DNA of 25,039 bases from a virus, in the IMG/VR virus record IMGVR_UViG_3300005911_000011, positions 1 through 25,039 of that record. One strand, 5' to 3'. Below, one piece after another: positions 1 to 6,264 of the stretch (position 1 is the first letter of the stretch; the number at the start of each line of letters is the position of its first letter). A program made the position numbers and the translations under genes. The notes beneath the pieces were generated by a model. It saw only the letters and a list, made by a program, of their open reading frames with translations. It was not told the origin of the DNA and did no database searches.

Positions 1-159
1 GATATCTGCAAGATGTATCTGGACCTGGTCGAAATGGCCATCATGCTCAACACGAACATGCGGAAAAATGATCTTGATGAAAATGGCTTTACGGTCATGG
101 CAAACACCATGGCCCATGACTGTATTAAATTTAAGGAGGAGGTGCCAGTGAAATTATAA
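1..159 (+). CDS. 3' end of an unrecognised phage protein (partial)
   Basis: Frame 1 is open from the first base to a TAA at 157-159 and gives the last 52 residues of a protein whose start lies outside the window. The visible part is rich in Met, Asp and Asn and ends in KEEVPVKL. I see no motif, membrane segment or known family. It reads in the same direction as everything downstream, so it probably belongs to the same early operon. It could also be an unrelated open frame, but its codon use looks coding. Confidence 0.55.
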   Translation, partial: DICKMYLDLVEMAIMLNTNMRKNDLDENGFTVMANTMAHDCIKFKEEVPVKL

Positions 160-209
160 CTGAACAACCCGATTTTAACCATAATTAAAATCAAAAAAAA
201 TATACGTTT

Positions 210-236
210 GCCGGGCCTGCATCGGGTGGGCTCGGC
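210..236 (+). other. Intergenic stem-loop upstream of the methyltransferase gene
   Basis: GCCGGGCC (210-217) can pair with GGCTCGGC (229-236) through one G-T wobble around an 11-nt loop. No T-run follows on the + strand, so it is not a standard intrinsic terminator. It sits between a gene end and the GGGGG ribosome-binding site at 246-250, an arrangement repeated elsewhere in the window. It may protect or process the mRNA. Confidence 0.4.
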
Positions 237-261
237 TTAAAAAAAGGGGGATTGATGCGGC

Positions 262-807
262 ATGGAACACATAGAAAGATCAATGAATTTGTTTGAAGAA
301 AATTATTCTGACCCATCAGATATAGTATATACTCCTAATTCGGTGGCTGCAGATATAGTTTCTTTTTTCCCTATTTGTACGCCTTGTTTAGACCCGTGTG
401 CTGGTGATGGTGTTTTTTTGAAGTTTCTACCACAAGGGGCGGAGTATTGCGAAATTAGAAATGGAAAAGATTTTTTTAATTATTCAAAATCGGTTGATTG
501 GATAGTTGGAAATCCACCATATAGTATTTTTAAAGACTTTTTAGCACATAGTTTTAATATAGCTGAAAATATTGTGTATATCGTCCCAACAAACAAAATA
601 TTTCAATCATTCAAGGTTATGGATCTTATAGAAAGAAATGGCGGAATACACACTATGCTTATTTATGGTTGTGGTCAAAATGTCGGTTTTCCTTTTGGTT
701 TTTCAGTTGGAGCTTTTTATTTTAAAAAAGGGTTTAATGGTTCAACAAAAATAATTTTTAGAAGATTAAGCAAAAGTCTGCAGATTAAACAAAAGGAGAC
801 AGCATGA
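262..807 (+). CDS. Adenine-specific DNA methyltransferase (orphan, phage type)
   Basis: The 181-aa product has the SAM-binding motif I DPCAGDG (residues 44-50), a YTP motif before it (23-25) and the catalytic NPPY of N6-adenine/N4-cytosine methyltransferases (84-87). It should transfer a methyl group from S-adenosylmethionine to a base in phage or host DNA. The protein is short and has no clear separate target-recognition domain, as in many small phage enzymes. No restriction nuclease is adjacent, so self-protection of phage DNA is the likely role. The ATG at 262 follows GGGGG at 246-250. The end overlaps the next gene by ATGA. Target sequence is unknown. Confidence 0.8.
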   Translation: MEHIERSMNLFEENYSDPSDIVYTPNSVAADIVSFFPICTPCLDPCAGDGVFLKFLPQGAEYCEIRNGKDFFNYSKSVDWIVGNPPYSIFKDFLAHSFNIAENIVYIVPTNKIFQSFKVMDLIERNGGIHTMLIYGCGQNVGFPFGFSVGAFYFKKGFNGSTKIIFRRLSKSLQIKQKETA

Positions 808-1121
808 CCCAATACACCGAAAATAAAAACCCCAAAGTCTTCAACGTAGATTTTGACAATACCCTGACAACCGGCGAATATACCGACAACCCAGGTCCAG
901 AACAATCCGTAATTGATCGAGTCAAAGAACTCTATATGAAGGGTCATATCATCATTATCTGGACAGCCAGATTTTGGGACCAGGCGCCCTTTATGGTCGG
1001 CTGGTTGATAAGCCACTCAGTGCCATTTCATGGTGTTATGATGGGTAAGGGTGGGAGCAATTATTATCTTGATGATAAGATGATTGATTTTAATAAGTTT
1101 TATTTTGGGGAGGAGTTTTAA
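804..1121 (+). CDS. HAD-superfamily phosphatase-like protein
   Basis: The 105-aa protein has the HAD signature in order: motif I DFDNTL near residue 17 (nucleophile Asp and acid Asp), motif II WTAR near residue 54, a Lys in GKGG as candidate motif III, and DDK near residue 92 as motif IV. Small HAD proteins of this type are common in phages and hydrolyse phosphate esters, possibly nucleotide or DNA-end phosphates. The substrate cannot be read from the sequence. It starts inside the methyltransferase stop (ATGA overlap) after AAAGGAGA, so the two are probably translationally coupled. Confidence 0.72.
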   Translation: MTQYTENKNPKVFNVDFDNTLTTGEYTDNPGPEQSVIDRVKELYMKGHIIIIWTARFWDQAPFMVGWLISHSVPFHGVMMGKGGSNYYLDDKMIDFNKFYFGEEF

Positions 1122-1122
1122 A

Positions 1123-1350
1123 ATGGCTAAAATTCATAAGGCCATGGACGAAATAAAATTAAACAGAATTAAAAATCAAAGAATTATTGATCTTGGCACA
1201 TGGGCAGATCCGATTGGCTTTAGATGCAGGATTGTAAGCACTCCATTTGGTGGCAGGATTATTGGTGGCAGGATTATTGGTGGCAGGATTATTGGTGGTA
1301 GGATTATTGGTGGTATTGATTTTGGGAAAAAGAAAGATGTTTTAAAATAG
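1123..1350 (+). CDS. Small unknown protein with GGRII pentapeptide repeats
   Basis: I place the start at the ATG at 1123 because GGGGAGGAG (1107-1115) lies just upstream; the frame is open further back to an ATG at 1084 inside the HAD gene. The 75-aa product has a basic N-terminal part (MAKIHKAMDEIKLNRIK) and a C-terminal part of four perfect GGRII units plus a partial GGID. The repeat comes from a 15-bp tandem DNA repeat, so copy-number changes keep the frame. No known family is recognised. The Gly-rich hydrophobic repeat could be a flexible linker or oligomerisation segment, which is speculation. Confidence 0.6.
   Translation: MAKIHKAMDEIKLNRIKNQRIIDLGTWADPIGFRCRIVSTPFGGRIIGGRIIGGRIIGGRIIGGIDFGKKKDVLK
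1249..1318 (+). repeat. Tandem 15-bp repeat, four full copies plus a partial one
   Basis: The unit GGTGGCAGGATTATT occurs at 1249-1263, 1264-1278, 1279-1293 and, with one C-to-T change, 1294-1308. A partial unit follows at 1309-1318. It lies wholly within the coding sequence and is in frame, giving GGRII each time. The near-identity of the copies suggests recent slippage or strong selection. Confidence 0.9.
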
Positions 1351-1353
1351 TCG

Positions 1354-1382
1354 TTGACATTCTGTTTTTAGTTTTTTAAGGT
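1354..1382 (+). promoter_or_regulatory. Candidate sigma70 promoter for the HTH gene
   Basis: A perfect -35 box TTGACA (1354-1359) is followed after 17 bp by TAAGGT (1377-1382), a weak -10. A more AT-rich alternative (TATTAT, 1391-1396) is too far from the -35. It lies in the 71-bp gap before the small HTH gene, where a phage regulator promoter is expected. Confidence 0.45.
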
Positions 1383-1421
1383 AGTAGTAGTATTATATTA
1401 ATTATTTTAAAAGGGTAAAAA

Positions 1422-1589
1422 ATGAAGAGCCTAAAAAAATTAAGAGAGAGCAAAGACCTAACTCAGGTTGAAGCTGCAAAGGCCATAGGGGTAAGTGTCG
1501 AGGCTTACAGAAGATGGGAAAACGGTGGCGGCAAGGCTTCTTCTAAAAACCTTGAAAAACTCAAAGCTGTTTTTGGAATTAAGGATTAA
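1422..1589 (+). CDS. Small Cro/CI-family helix-turn-helix DNA-binding protein
   Basis: The 55-aa product starts at ATG 1422 after AAGGG (1411-1415). It is almost exactly one XRE-type HTH domain: LRESKDLTQVEAAKAIGVS is helices 1-3 with the typical TQxEAA turn, followed by VEAYRRWENG with the conserved W-E-N/G recognition-helix end. A C-terminal helix (LEKLKAVFGI) completes the fold. It probably binds phage operators and regulates early transcription like Cro or an Xre-type regulator. It has its own candidate promoter. No divergent repressor gene is present, so it need not be the immunity switch. Confidence 0.8.
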   Translation: MKSLKKLRESKDLTQVEAAKAIGVSVEAYRRWENGGGKASSKNLEKLKAVFGIKD

Positions 1590-1592
1590 AGC

Positions 1593-2207
1593 ATGGGTTA
1601 TATATCTTCTTCTAAGCATTTTATAAATTTTATCAAAAAAATAATTAATGAAAATAAAGTTAATCCAAAAAATTTATTAGAACCAGAAGCTTATATAAAT
1701 TTTATTTATGATAAAGGGTTGCAAGATAATTTTACTTGGGATTTAAAAGACAATCCAGAATTATTAGAAAATGATAATTTAATGGAATGGTTGCAGTGGA
1801 AAACATCAACCGGAAATTTTTGTATATCAAGCCAACTTGAGAATATAACAACACCTGAATTTAGTTCTATATTGCAAGGCCTTGATAATATTCCTGGTGT
1901 CTATTCTTTTTGGACAAAAACAGACATTCCTTTATATGTTGGTGTTTCTCAAAATTTACAAGATAGAATACCAAGCAGTTTTTGGGAGAGATTTTCAAAA
2001 TATAAAAAACCAGTTTATTTAAAATACATATCAACAGAAACGGCAAGTGATGCCGCTGTTTTAGAGGTTTATTTTATTTGTAAATTAAAACCATCTCTGA
2101 ATGGTACGTCAAAATATTCAGACCCCCTTACAATAAAAATCAAAAATATTCCAAACTTTTCTAAACCTGTTTTGTGTAACAGGGTGAAAACTAAAAAGGT
2201 GGTATAG
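1593..2207 (+). CDS. GIY-YIG nuclease-domain protein
   Basis: The 204-aa protein has an unrecognised N-terminal half and a GIY-YIG module from about residue 101: PGVYSF (the GIY strand), PLYVGVSQN (the YIG strand), Arg in QDRI, and the catalytic Glu in VLEVYFICKLKPSLN, with the conserved Asn after it. Such domains cut DNA with a single metal ion and occur in homing endonucleases and repair nucleases. The gene is markedly AT-rich compared with the structural genes, which fits a free-standing mobile nuclease gene. It starts 3 nt after the HTH stop and ends directly against the next ATG. Confidence 0.68.
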   Translation: MGYISSSKHFINFIKKIINENKVNPKNLLEPEAYINFIYDKGLQDNFTWDLKDNPELLENDNLMEWLQWKTSTGNFCISSQLENITTPEFSSILQGLDNIPGVYSFWTKTDIPLYVGVSQNLQDRIPSSFWERFSKYKKPVYLKYISTETASDAAVLEVYFICKLKPSLNGTSKYSDPLTIKIKNIPNFSKPVLCNRVKTKKVV

Positions 2208-2987
2208 ATGCCAGCAGGAAGACCATTAAAAAACGGAGTCTCTTATTTCCCTTTAGATGTTGCCCTGGATGATAAGTTTGAGTTGATAGAATCGGAACAT
2301 GGGATAGTTGGTTTTGGTGTTATAATAAAATTGTATCAAAAAATTTATGCAGACAATTATTACATTATATGGGACAAAAAAGCACTTCTTGTATTCAGTA
2401 AACGAATTAATGTCGGTATTAATTCAATTAATGCAGTCATTAATTCCTGTATTGAGTGGGATATTTTTGATAAAAAATTGCATGATAAATACAATATACT
2501 TACGTCTGAAGGTATACAAAAACGGTTTTTCTTTATTTGCAAAAAAAGAAAGGTTTTAACGGTCTGTAAGGAATTAATGTTAACAATAATTGACATTAAT
2601 GCATACAATAAAGTCGAATATGTTGACATTAATTCACAAAGGAAAGGAAAGGGAAAGGAAAGGGAAGTAAATAAAAGAAAAAAGATAAAAAAGAAGCCTA
2701 CCTTTTCCCCACCAATACAACCAGATGTTGAAAATTATTTCTTTGAAAATGGATACACAAAAAACTCAGGTGCAAAAGCATGGAATTATTATGATGTTGC
2801 AGACTGGAAAGACTCAAGAGGTAATCAGGTTAAAAACTGGAAACAGAAAATGCGTGGTGTTTGGTTTAAAGATGAAAATAAAATCAATAACGTTCAAATT
2901 ATTAATAATAGAAATTTCTCAAGGTCGGAGCGCAATGCCCTTGAATGTCAAAAAGCAATAGAAGGGAGAAAACAAAATGGAAAATAA
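2208..2987 (+). CDS. Phage replication initiation protein, Lin1244/Lin1753-like (DUF4373-type)
   Basis: The N-terminal ~110 residues match the phage replisome-organiser pattern: SYFPLDVALDDKFELIESEHGIVGFGVIIKL, then a winged-helix-like stretch ending in IEWDIFDKK. A Lys-rich linker follows (about residues 145-165, KGKGKEREVNKRKKIKKK). The C-terminal part FSPPIQPDVENYFFENGYTK...WKQKMRGVW resembles the tail found on phage initiator and helicase-loader proteins. It likely binds the phage origin and recruits the host helicase through the next gene's product. AAAGGTGG lies just before ATG 2208. The gene contains clustered ATTAAT repeats, a possible origin. Exact spans are quoted only in part. Confidence 0.65.
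   Translation: MPAGRPLKNGVSYFPLDVALDDKFELIESEHGIVGFGVIIKLYQKIYADNYYIIWDKKALLVFSKRINVGINSINAVINSCIEWDIFDKKLHDKYNILTSEGIQKRFFFICKKRKVLTVCKELMLTIIDINAYNKVEYVDINSQRKGKGKEREVNKRKKIKKKPTFSPPIQPDVENYFFENGYTKNSGAKAWNYYDVADWKDSRGNQVKNWKQKMRGVWFKDENKINNVQIINNRNFSRSERNALECQKAIEGRKQNGK
2406..2633. repeat. Cluster of seven ATTAAT repeats: candidate replication origin iterons
   Basis: ATTAAT occurs at 2406, 2418, 2427, 2439, 2573, 2595 and 2628, inside the replication-initiator gene. Two carry the longer sequence TTGACATTAAT (2590-2600 and 2623-2633), exactly 33 bp apart; the outer two of the first group are also 33 bp apart. A purine-only tract (2639-2667) follows. Lambda-type phages carry the origin inside the initiator gene, so this is a sensible candidate, but no binding data exist. 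Confidence 0.35.
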
Positions 2988-3516
2988 AGACATGGGAAAA
3001 TTTACAGCCATTATTTTTGCTCTTGCAGAGGAATATGGCGGGACAATATCAAAGGCCGGGGTTGATCTTAAATTTGATGCCTTGAAAGGATATTCACTTG
3101 AAAGCGTCACCAGGGCTTCAAATTGGCTGCTAAGAAATAGAAAAGAAAAATACCCACCCATCCCCACCATTAAAGAATTTATTAGAACAATTGATTCTAT
3201 CGAGAATCCAAAACCAAGCTGTGAGACACATGCCCAAAAACAGGTTGATATAATTTTAAGATATTTGAATTATTACGGGAGCTATTGCGAACACGTCTTT
3301 AAGGATTCAATCACGAATTACTTGATGACCAATCGGTGGACCTTTGCTCAGCTTGGATCGATGAAACAAGAGGATTTAAAGTGGTTCAGGTGTAATTTTG
3401 TTTTTGCATATACAAACCTGCAAAAAGATACTGAAACGGCTATTGAGTATTTAGGGGCCAGGGGAACAATACCGGTTAATGATCTTAAAAAATTAATACA
3501 GCCGGGTAAAAAATGA
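2977..3516 (+). CDS. Probable phage helicase loader (replication protein)
   Basis: The 179-aa product follows the initiator with an 11-bp overlap and precedes RusA, the usual place of a helicase loader such as lambda P or the G39P type. The N-terminal ~70 residues fit the helical loader pattern: FALAEEYGGTISKAGVDLKFDALKG, then ASNWLLRNRKEKYPPIPTIKEFIRTI, where a basic stretch and a P-x-I-P-T-I-x-E/K-F segment are typical. The rest is helical without motifs and has no Walker A, so it is not a DnaC-like ATPase. A second start at ATG 2992 is possible. The function is inferred mostly from order and the weak family pattern. Confidence 0.5.
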   Translation: MENKDMGKFTAIIFALAEEYGGTISKAGVDLKFDALKGYSLESVTRASNWLLRNRKEKYPPIPTIKEFIRTIDSIENPKPSCETHAQKQVDIILRYLNYYGSYCEHVFKDSITNYLMTNRWTFAQLGSMKQEDLKWFRCNFVFAYTNLQKDTETAIEYLGARGTIPVNDLKKLIQPGKK

Positions 3517-3968
3517 TATTCATCCAAAACAACGTCCCTTCTCTTAAAAACTCCAAGATAGCCACCACCATTGGCAAGGCCCCAAATAAACGTGTAATCC
3601 TTCTTCCTTCCAAAACCGTCAAGAAATATCTCAAAGCCATGGGAATAAAGAAATATTCAGCGAAAGGATATGTTGAGGAATACGCAACCCGGGAAAACCT
3701 TTTCCGTAAAGCGATCGGGAATTATTTTGATGGGTGCCAAAAACCGGTTGTTGTGAAATTCTTTTTTGTTCGGGGCTCTAAACATAAATTCGATATAATT
3801 AATGCCATGCAGATTATATGTGACTTATTGGTTGCTCATGGCTTTATTGTTGATGATAATGCAGATTACAAGATTTTGATTCCTATGCCAATGAGGGTTG
3901 AGGGTCGGTGGTATAGGTATGATAAGGATCGGCCGGGGGTTTGGTTGAAAATCGAGAGGACAGCGTGA
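3513..3968 (+). CDS. rusA: RusA-family Holliday junction resolvase
   Basis: The 151-aa protein shows the RusA core: KKPVVVKFFF-type strand, then KFDIINAMQIICDLLVAHG with Asp94, Asn97 and Asp104, and IVDDNADYK with Asp114/Asp115. These match the acidic residues RusA uses to bind magnesium. It acts as a dimer that cuts four-way junctions, resolving branched phage DNA before packaging. Its length is slightly above the usual ~120-140 aa. It begins at ATGA overlapping the loader stop, so it is in the replication operon. The quoted segments are what I can read; the assignment is firm. Confidence 0.82.
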   Translation: MIFIQNNVPSLKNSKIATTIGKAPNKRVILLPSKTVKKYLKAMGIKKYSAKGYVEEYATRENLFRKAIGNYFDGCQKPVVVKFFFVRGSKHKFDIINAMQIICDLLVAHGFIVDDNADYKILIPMPMRVEGRWYRYDKDRPGVWLKIERTA

Positions 3969-4168
3969 TGAAAACAGCCACCATATCCATCATGTTCCTT
4001 TTTATGGTCGTATTGGGTGCTTGTGAGTGTCAGCGCACCACAAAGGATATTGAACAAAGAATATGGTACGAAAAACGCGTTAAAACGTATATGCCGATAT
4101 CGTTTGATTTTCCGATAGTCGAGATTGAATGGAAGATTAGGAATAGAAACTTAATGCGGAAATATTAA
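3968..4168 (+). CDS. Small phage lipoprotein
   Basis: I start at ATG 3968, which overlaps the RusA stop by one base; an upstream in-frame ATG at 3941 lies inside rusA and would put a charged stretch before the signal. The 66-aa product begins with MKTATISIMFLFMVVLGAC, a short basic end, a hydrophobic core and a lipobox LGAC with the lipidated Cys at residue 19. About 47 mature residues would face the periplasm. Phage lipoproteins this small often change the lysogen surface or block superinfection; Rz1 spanins are another option, but there is no lysis cassette here. Confidence 0.6.
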   Translation: MKTATISIMFLFMVVLGACECQRTTKDIEQRIWYEKRVKTYMPISFDFPIVEIEWKIRNRNLMRKY

Positions 4169-4173
4169 AAAAA

Positions 4174-4194
4174 GATGCAAAGACAATTAAAATA
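4174..4194 (+). repeat. 21-bp direct repeat, left copy (remnant of a gene start)
   Basis: This 21-bp stretch, starting GATGCAAAGACAATTAA, is identical to 4952-4972, the beginning of the downstream zinc-ribbon gene. After one indel the next six bases (AAATGC) also agree. Read from its ATG it gives MQRQLK and then stops, so it looks like a broken copy of that gene's 5' end left by a cassette insertion. Confidence 0.85.
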
Positions 4195-4218
4195 AAATGC
4201 AAAAAAAAGTGTTTAGGG

Positions 4219-4247
4219 TTGACATCAATGATATTAGTGTGTATATT
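4219..4247 (+). promoter_or_regulatory. Strong sigma70-type promoter for the 160-aa gene cassette
   Basis: TTGACA (4219-4224), a 17-bp spacer and TATATT (4242-4247) make a near-consensus promoter in a 118-bp non-coding gap. Transcription should start near 4254, giving a leader of about 33 nt to the ATG at 4287. It is among the best promoter matches in the window and would let this cassette be expressed apart from the phage early operon. Confidence 0.7.
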
Positions 4248-4286
4248 ATAAGCATGAAAACAAACACACATAAGGGGAGCGAAAAC

Positions 4287-4769
4287 ATGGGAACAAAAAC
4301 TTTTTACCATAAAGCTAGCGTAGTCGGATTAATTAATCTACTTACCGAGCCTACAAGCTCCCCTGTTTGTGTTTCCACACATGATTCAGCTCAACTTTTC
4401 TGGAGAGACGTCTGCTTAGTTTTAGATGTTCCAGAGAAAAATATATTAGTTGAGAATGAAAACGACATCGATTCTCATTCCGTCACGGCACACAACGAGG
4501 CAAGGATTAAATTTGATAGCAAAGAAGAACTTTTAAACTGTGTTAAATACATCATCATTGATGGAAAGATACTTAGGACAATAAAAGCAGCAAAATTTGA
4601 TTCCCCAGATACGATTGATGGCGGACTGTCGAATGAATTTTTTGAAGGAAATCATGATTCTGCCCAAAAATTAGCAATAAAAGATTTTTACACAAAAAAT
4701 ACAATAACCACCCTTGGAGCAGCAAAGAAGCTAAATAAAGATTGGAATAGAAAATTTTTAAATATGTAA
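4287..4769 (+). CDS. Unrecognised 160-aa protein of an accessory cassette
   Basis: The open frame extends upstream to an ATG at 4197, but the promoter at 4219-4247 and AGGGGAG (4273-4279) point to the ATG at 4287. The soluble 160-aa product begins MGTKTFYHKASVVGLINLL and has no signal or membrane segment. The C-terminal third is basic and helical (TTLGAAKKLNKDWNRKFL). I do not recognise a family. It sits with a downstream RHH gene inside a segment bounded by a 21-bp repeat, so a lysogen-expressed accessory role (for example exclusion or a toxin-like effector) is possible but not shown. Part of its coding sequence (4357-4370) can pair with its own ribosome-binding region. Confidence 0.65.
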   Translation: MGTKTFYHKASVVGLINLLTEPTSSPVCVSTHDSAQLFWRDVCLVLDVPEKNILVENENDIDSHSVTAHNEARIKFDSKEELLNCVKYIIIDGKILRTIKAAKFDSPDTIDGGLSNEFFEGNHDSAQKLAIKDFYTKNTITTLGAAKKLNKDWNRKFLNM

Positions 4770-4784
4770 ACCATAAGGAGGATT

Positions 4785-4925
4785 ATGAAATCTTACACAG
4801 TCAGAGGCATTCCAGATGACCAATACAGGTTGCTTAGGATTAAAGCGGCTGAGAAAGAAACAAGTATTAATAAGACCATTCTTGAGGCTATTAAGAGGTA
4901 TCTTGAGGATAAGCGTGCGGTATAG
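4785..4925 (+). CDS. Ribbon-helix-helix (Arc/FitA-like) DNA-binding protein
   Basis: The 46-aa product starts at ATG 4785 after AAGGAGG (4775-4781). It is a complete RHH fold: beta strand KSYTVRGIPDDQYRLLR, then helix A (LLRIKAAEKET), the turn and helix B (SINKTILEAIKRYLED). RHH dimers bind operator DNA with the strand pair, as Arc, and as antitoxins such as FitA and CopG do. It lies 15 nt after the 160-aa gene and could autoregulate the promoter at 4219 or act as an antitoxin. The reversed gene order (RHH last) is unusual for classic toxin-antitoxin pairs. Confidence 0.78.
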   Translation: MKSYTVRGIPDDQYRLLRIKAAEKETSINKTILEAIKRYLEDKRAV

Positions 4926-4951
4926 GCAACCAAGACCATGGCGGAGGTAAT

Positions 4952-4972
4952 GATGCAAAGACAATTAAAATA
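4952..4972 (+). repeat. 21-bp direct repeat, right copy
   Basis: Identical to 4174-4194, with a 778-bp period. It covers the ATG at 4953 and the first codons of the zinc-ribbon gene. The pair bounds the promoter, the 160-aa gene and the RHH gene, as expected if that block was inserted at this gene's start with duplication of the target. Confidence 0.85.
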
Positions 4973-5429
4973 CAAATGCGGGTGTGGGTGTATCAACACG
5001 CCGGACCAAATGATTATTATCAGGATAGCGGGAACAAAAAAGAATATTAATCGCAAGAGATGCATAAAACATACTGATCTGGGCAATGTTGTATCAAGGA
5101 TAATCACTTGCGATGAATGCGGTAAAAAGGTTGAATTTAAACCCAAGGGTGGCATACCAACAACATGTACAGAATGCAGTCGGCCCCTCCTGCTAAAAAA
5201 AATGAGCGACCGGGCAAAGAAATATTACAACAATGGTAGCCAAAAAAATATCATAAAAAGGAATGGGCACCTTGCGGATCCTGATAGATGGGATTGTGCG
5301 AAGCGGTCAGCCTGTCTCGATAAATATGATGGCTATGACGCCTTGCCTTGCCTGGGTTGTGATAATTATAGTCCTTATTTGCCGAATGATATACACGATC
5401 GAAGAAGGGTGCGCTATGGCTTACGATAG
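4953..5429 (+). CDS. Cys-rich zinc-binding phage protein
   Basis: GGAGG at 4943-4947 fits the ATG at 4953 (or 4950); an in-frame ATG at 4938 has no good ribosome site. The 158-aa protein begins MQRQLKYKCGCGC and contains three Cys clusters: CGCGC near the start, CDECGKK...CTEC in the middle, and WDCAKRSACLDKY...LPCLGCDNY near the end. These should hold one to three structural zinc ions. Such proteins occur in phages next to HNH and terminase genes with no known role. The last 14 bases overlap the HNH gene. Confidence 0.65.
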   Translation: MQRQLKYKCGCGCINTPDQMIIIRIAGTKKNINRKRCIKHTDLGNVVSRIITCDECGKKVEFKPKGGIPTTCTECSRPLLLKKMSDRAKKYYNNGSQKNIIKRNGHLADPDRWDCAKRSACLDKYDGYDALPCLGCDNYSPYLPNDIHDRRRVRYGLR

Positions 5430-5724
5430 ACCATATCAATATCTTTATAATGCTAAGTGGGCTCGGTTTGCAAAATTATTTTTAAAAGCGAACCCATTAT
5501 GTGCATATTGTCTTCAGGTAGGCAAGACAACGCCTGCCGAGATAGTCGATCACATAAAACCGCATAAAGGTGATATGGAGCTATTCTGGGACAAATCAAA
5601 CTGGCAGCCATTGTGCAAGCACTGCCATGATTCGATCAAAGCGAAAGAAGAAGCCCGAGGGTATGCGGTTGGGTGCGATGTGGATGGTAAGCCGTTGGAC
5701 CCTAAGCATTTATGGAATAAATAA
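5416..5724 (+). CDS. HNH endonuclease (packaging-associated)
   Basis: I start at ATG 5416 (after AAGAAGG), since this gives a normal 102-aa phage HNH protein. The motif is complete: CAYC (Cys29, Cys32), DH (Asp45, His46), Asn62, and CKHC-H (Cys67, Cys70, His71) with the zinc-knuckle cysteines. In HK97-type and cos phages an HNH protein encoded near the terminase genes stimulates large-subunit cutting of DNA at the packaging site. Here it lies about 1 kb before the small terminase gene, separated by four small genes. The order supports that role. Confidence 0.85.
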   Translation: MAYDRPYQYLYNAKWARFAKLFLKANPLCAYCLQVGKTTPAEIVDHIKPHKGDMELFWDKSNWQPLCKHCHDSIKAKEEARGYAVGCDVDGKPLDPKHLWNK

Positions 5725-5741
5725 TTAAAAGGAGTGAGAAA

Positions 5742-6035
5742 ATGGAAAACAAACCAGAATTACAAATGCAGATAACGATTAATGTGATGAAAGACGGACG
5801 AATCGGAGTGGGCGGATTCCCAACAAACTTCATGCAGGCCTCACAGATCATGCATGCTGCCCATAATTCAGTCATGAACTACTTTATAGAGCATGCTAAG
5901 GCAGGCAAGCTGAATGATAAAGGCACTGTGATTGAGAGTAAGATCATACAGCCTAAGAAGCCTATCATAAGGCTGAATGCAAAGCAGCATATGATAGGGC
6001 CACGAGTCAAGAAAGATGGATTGTATAAGAATTAA
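5742..6035 (+). CDS. Unrecognised 97-aa phage protein
   Basis: ATG 5742 follows AAAAGGAGTGAG, a good ribosome site. The protein is soluble and mixed alpha/beta: MQITINVMKDGRIGVGGFP looks like two strands, QASQIMHAAHNSVMNYFIEHAK is a helix, and the C-terminal third is basic. The pattern resembles small phage proteins that regulate or bind nucleic acid, but I recognise no family. It is the first of four small genes between HNH and the small terminase gene. Confidence 0.65.
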   Translation: MENKPELQMQITINVMKDGRIGVGGFPTNFMQASQIMHAAHNSVMNYFIEHAKAGKLNDKGTVIESKIIQPKKPIIRLNAKQHMIGPRVKKDGLYKN

Positions 6036-6045
6036 GGGGGGTATT

Positions 6046-6264
6046 ATGAAACGGTATGATATTGAGGATACAGGCACACCTGGAAACCCTTATAATGAGA
6101 TGATCGAGACAGTCGATGGTGGATGGGTGAAGTGGGAAGATGTAAGACGTTGTTTTGGTGTAGGATTTGAGTGTAATTGCGCCGAAATGGCTGATAATTT
6201 CTTACATCATGGCAGCACTCAGCCGACATGGATATGTCCGGCTCATGGATATAAGAAGCTATGA
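6046..6264 (+). CDS. Unrecognised 72-aa phage protein with Cys/His residues
   Basis: The ATG at 6046 follows AAGGGGGGT, a strong site, and is preferred over an in-frame ATG at 6016. The product contains FECNCAEMADNFLHHG and WICPAHGYKKL. The Cys and His spacing (CNC, HH, C-x2-H) suggests a small metal site. No family is recognised. It overlaps the next gene by four bases (ATGA), so the two are probably co-translated. Confidence 0.6.
   Translation: MKRYDIEDTGTPGNPYNEMIETVDGGWVKWEDVRRCFGVGFECNCAEMADNFLHHGSTQPTWICPAHGYKKL

Noticed and set aside
1249-1318. Short regular repeats considered as a CRISPR array
   Set aside because: There are no spacers: the 15-bp units are directly joined, in frame and translated.
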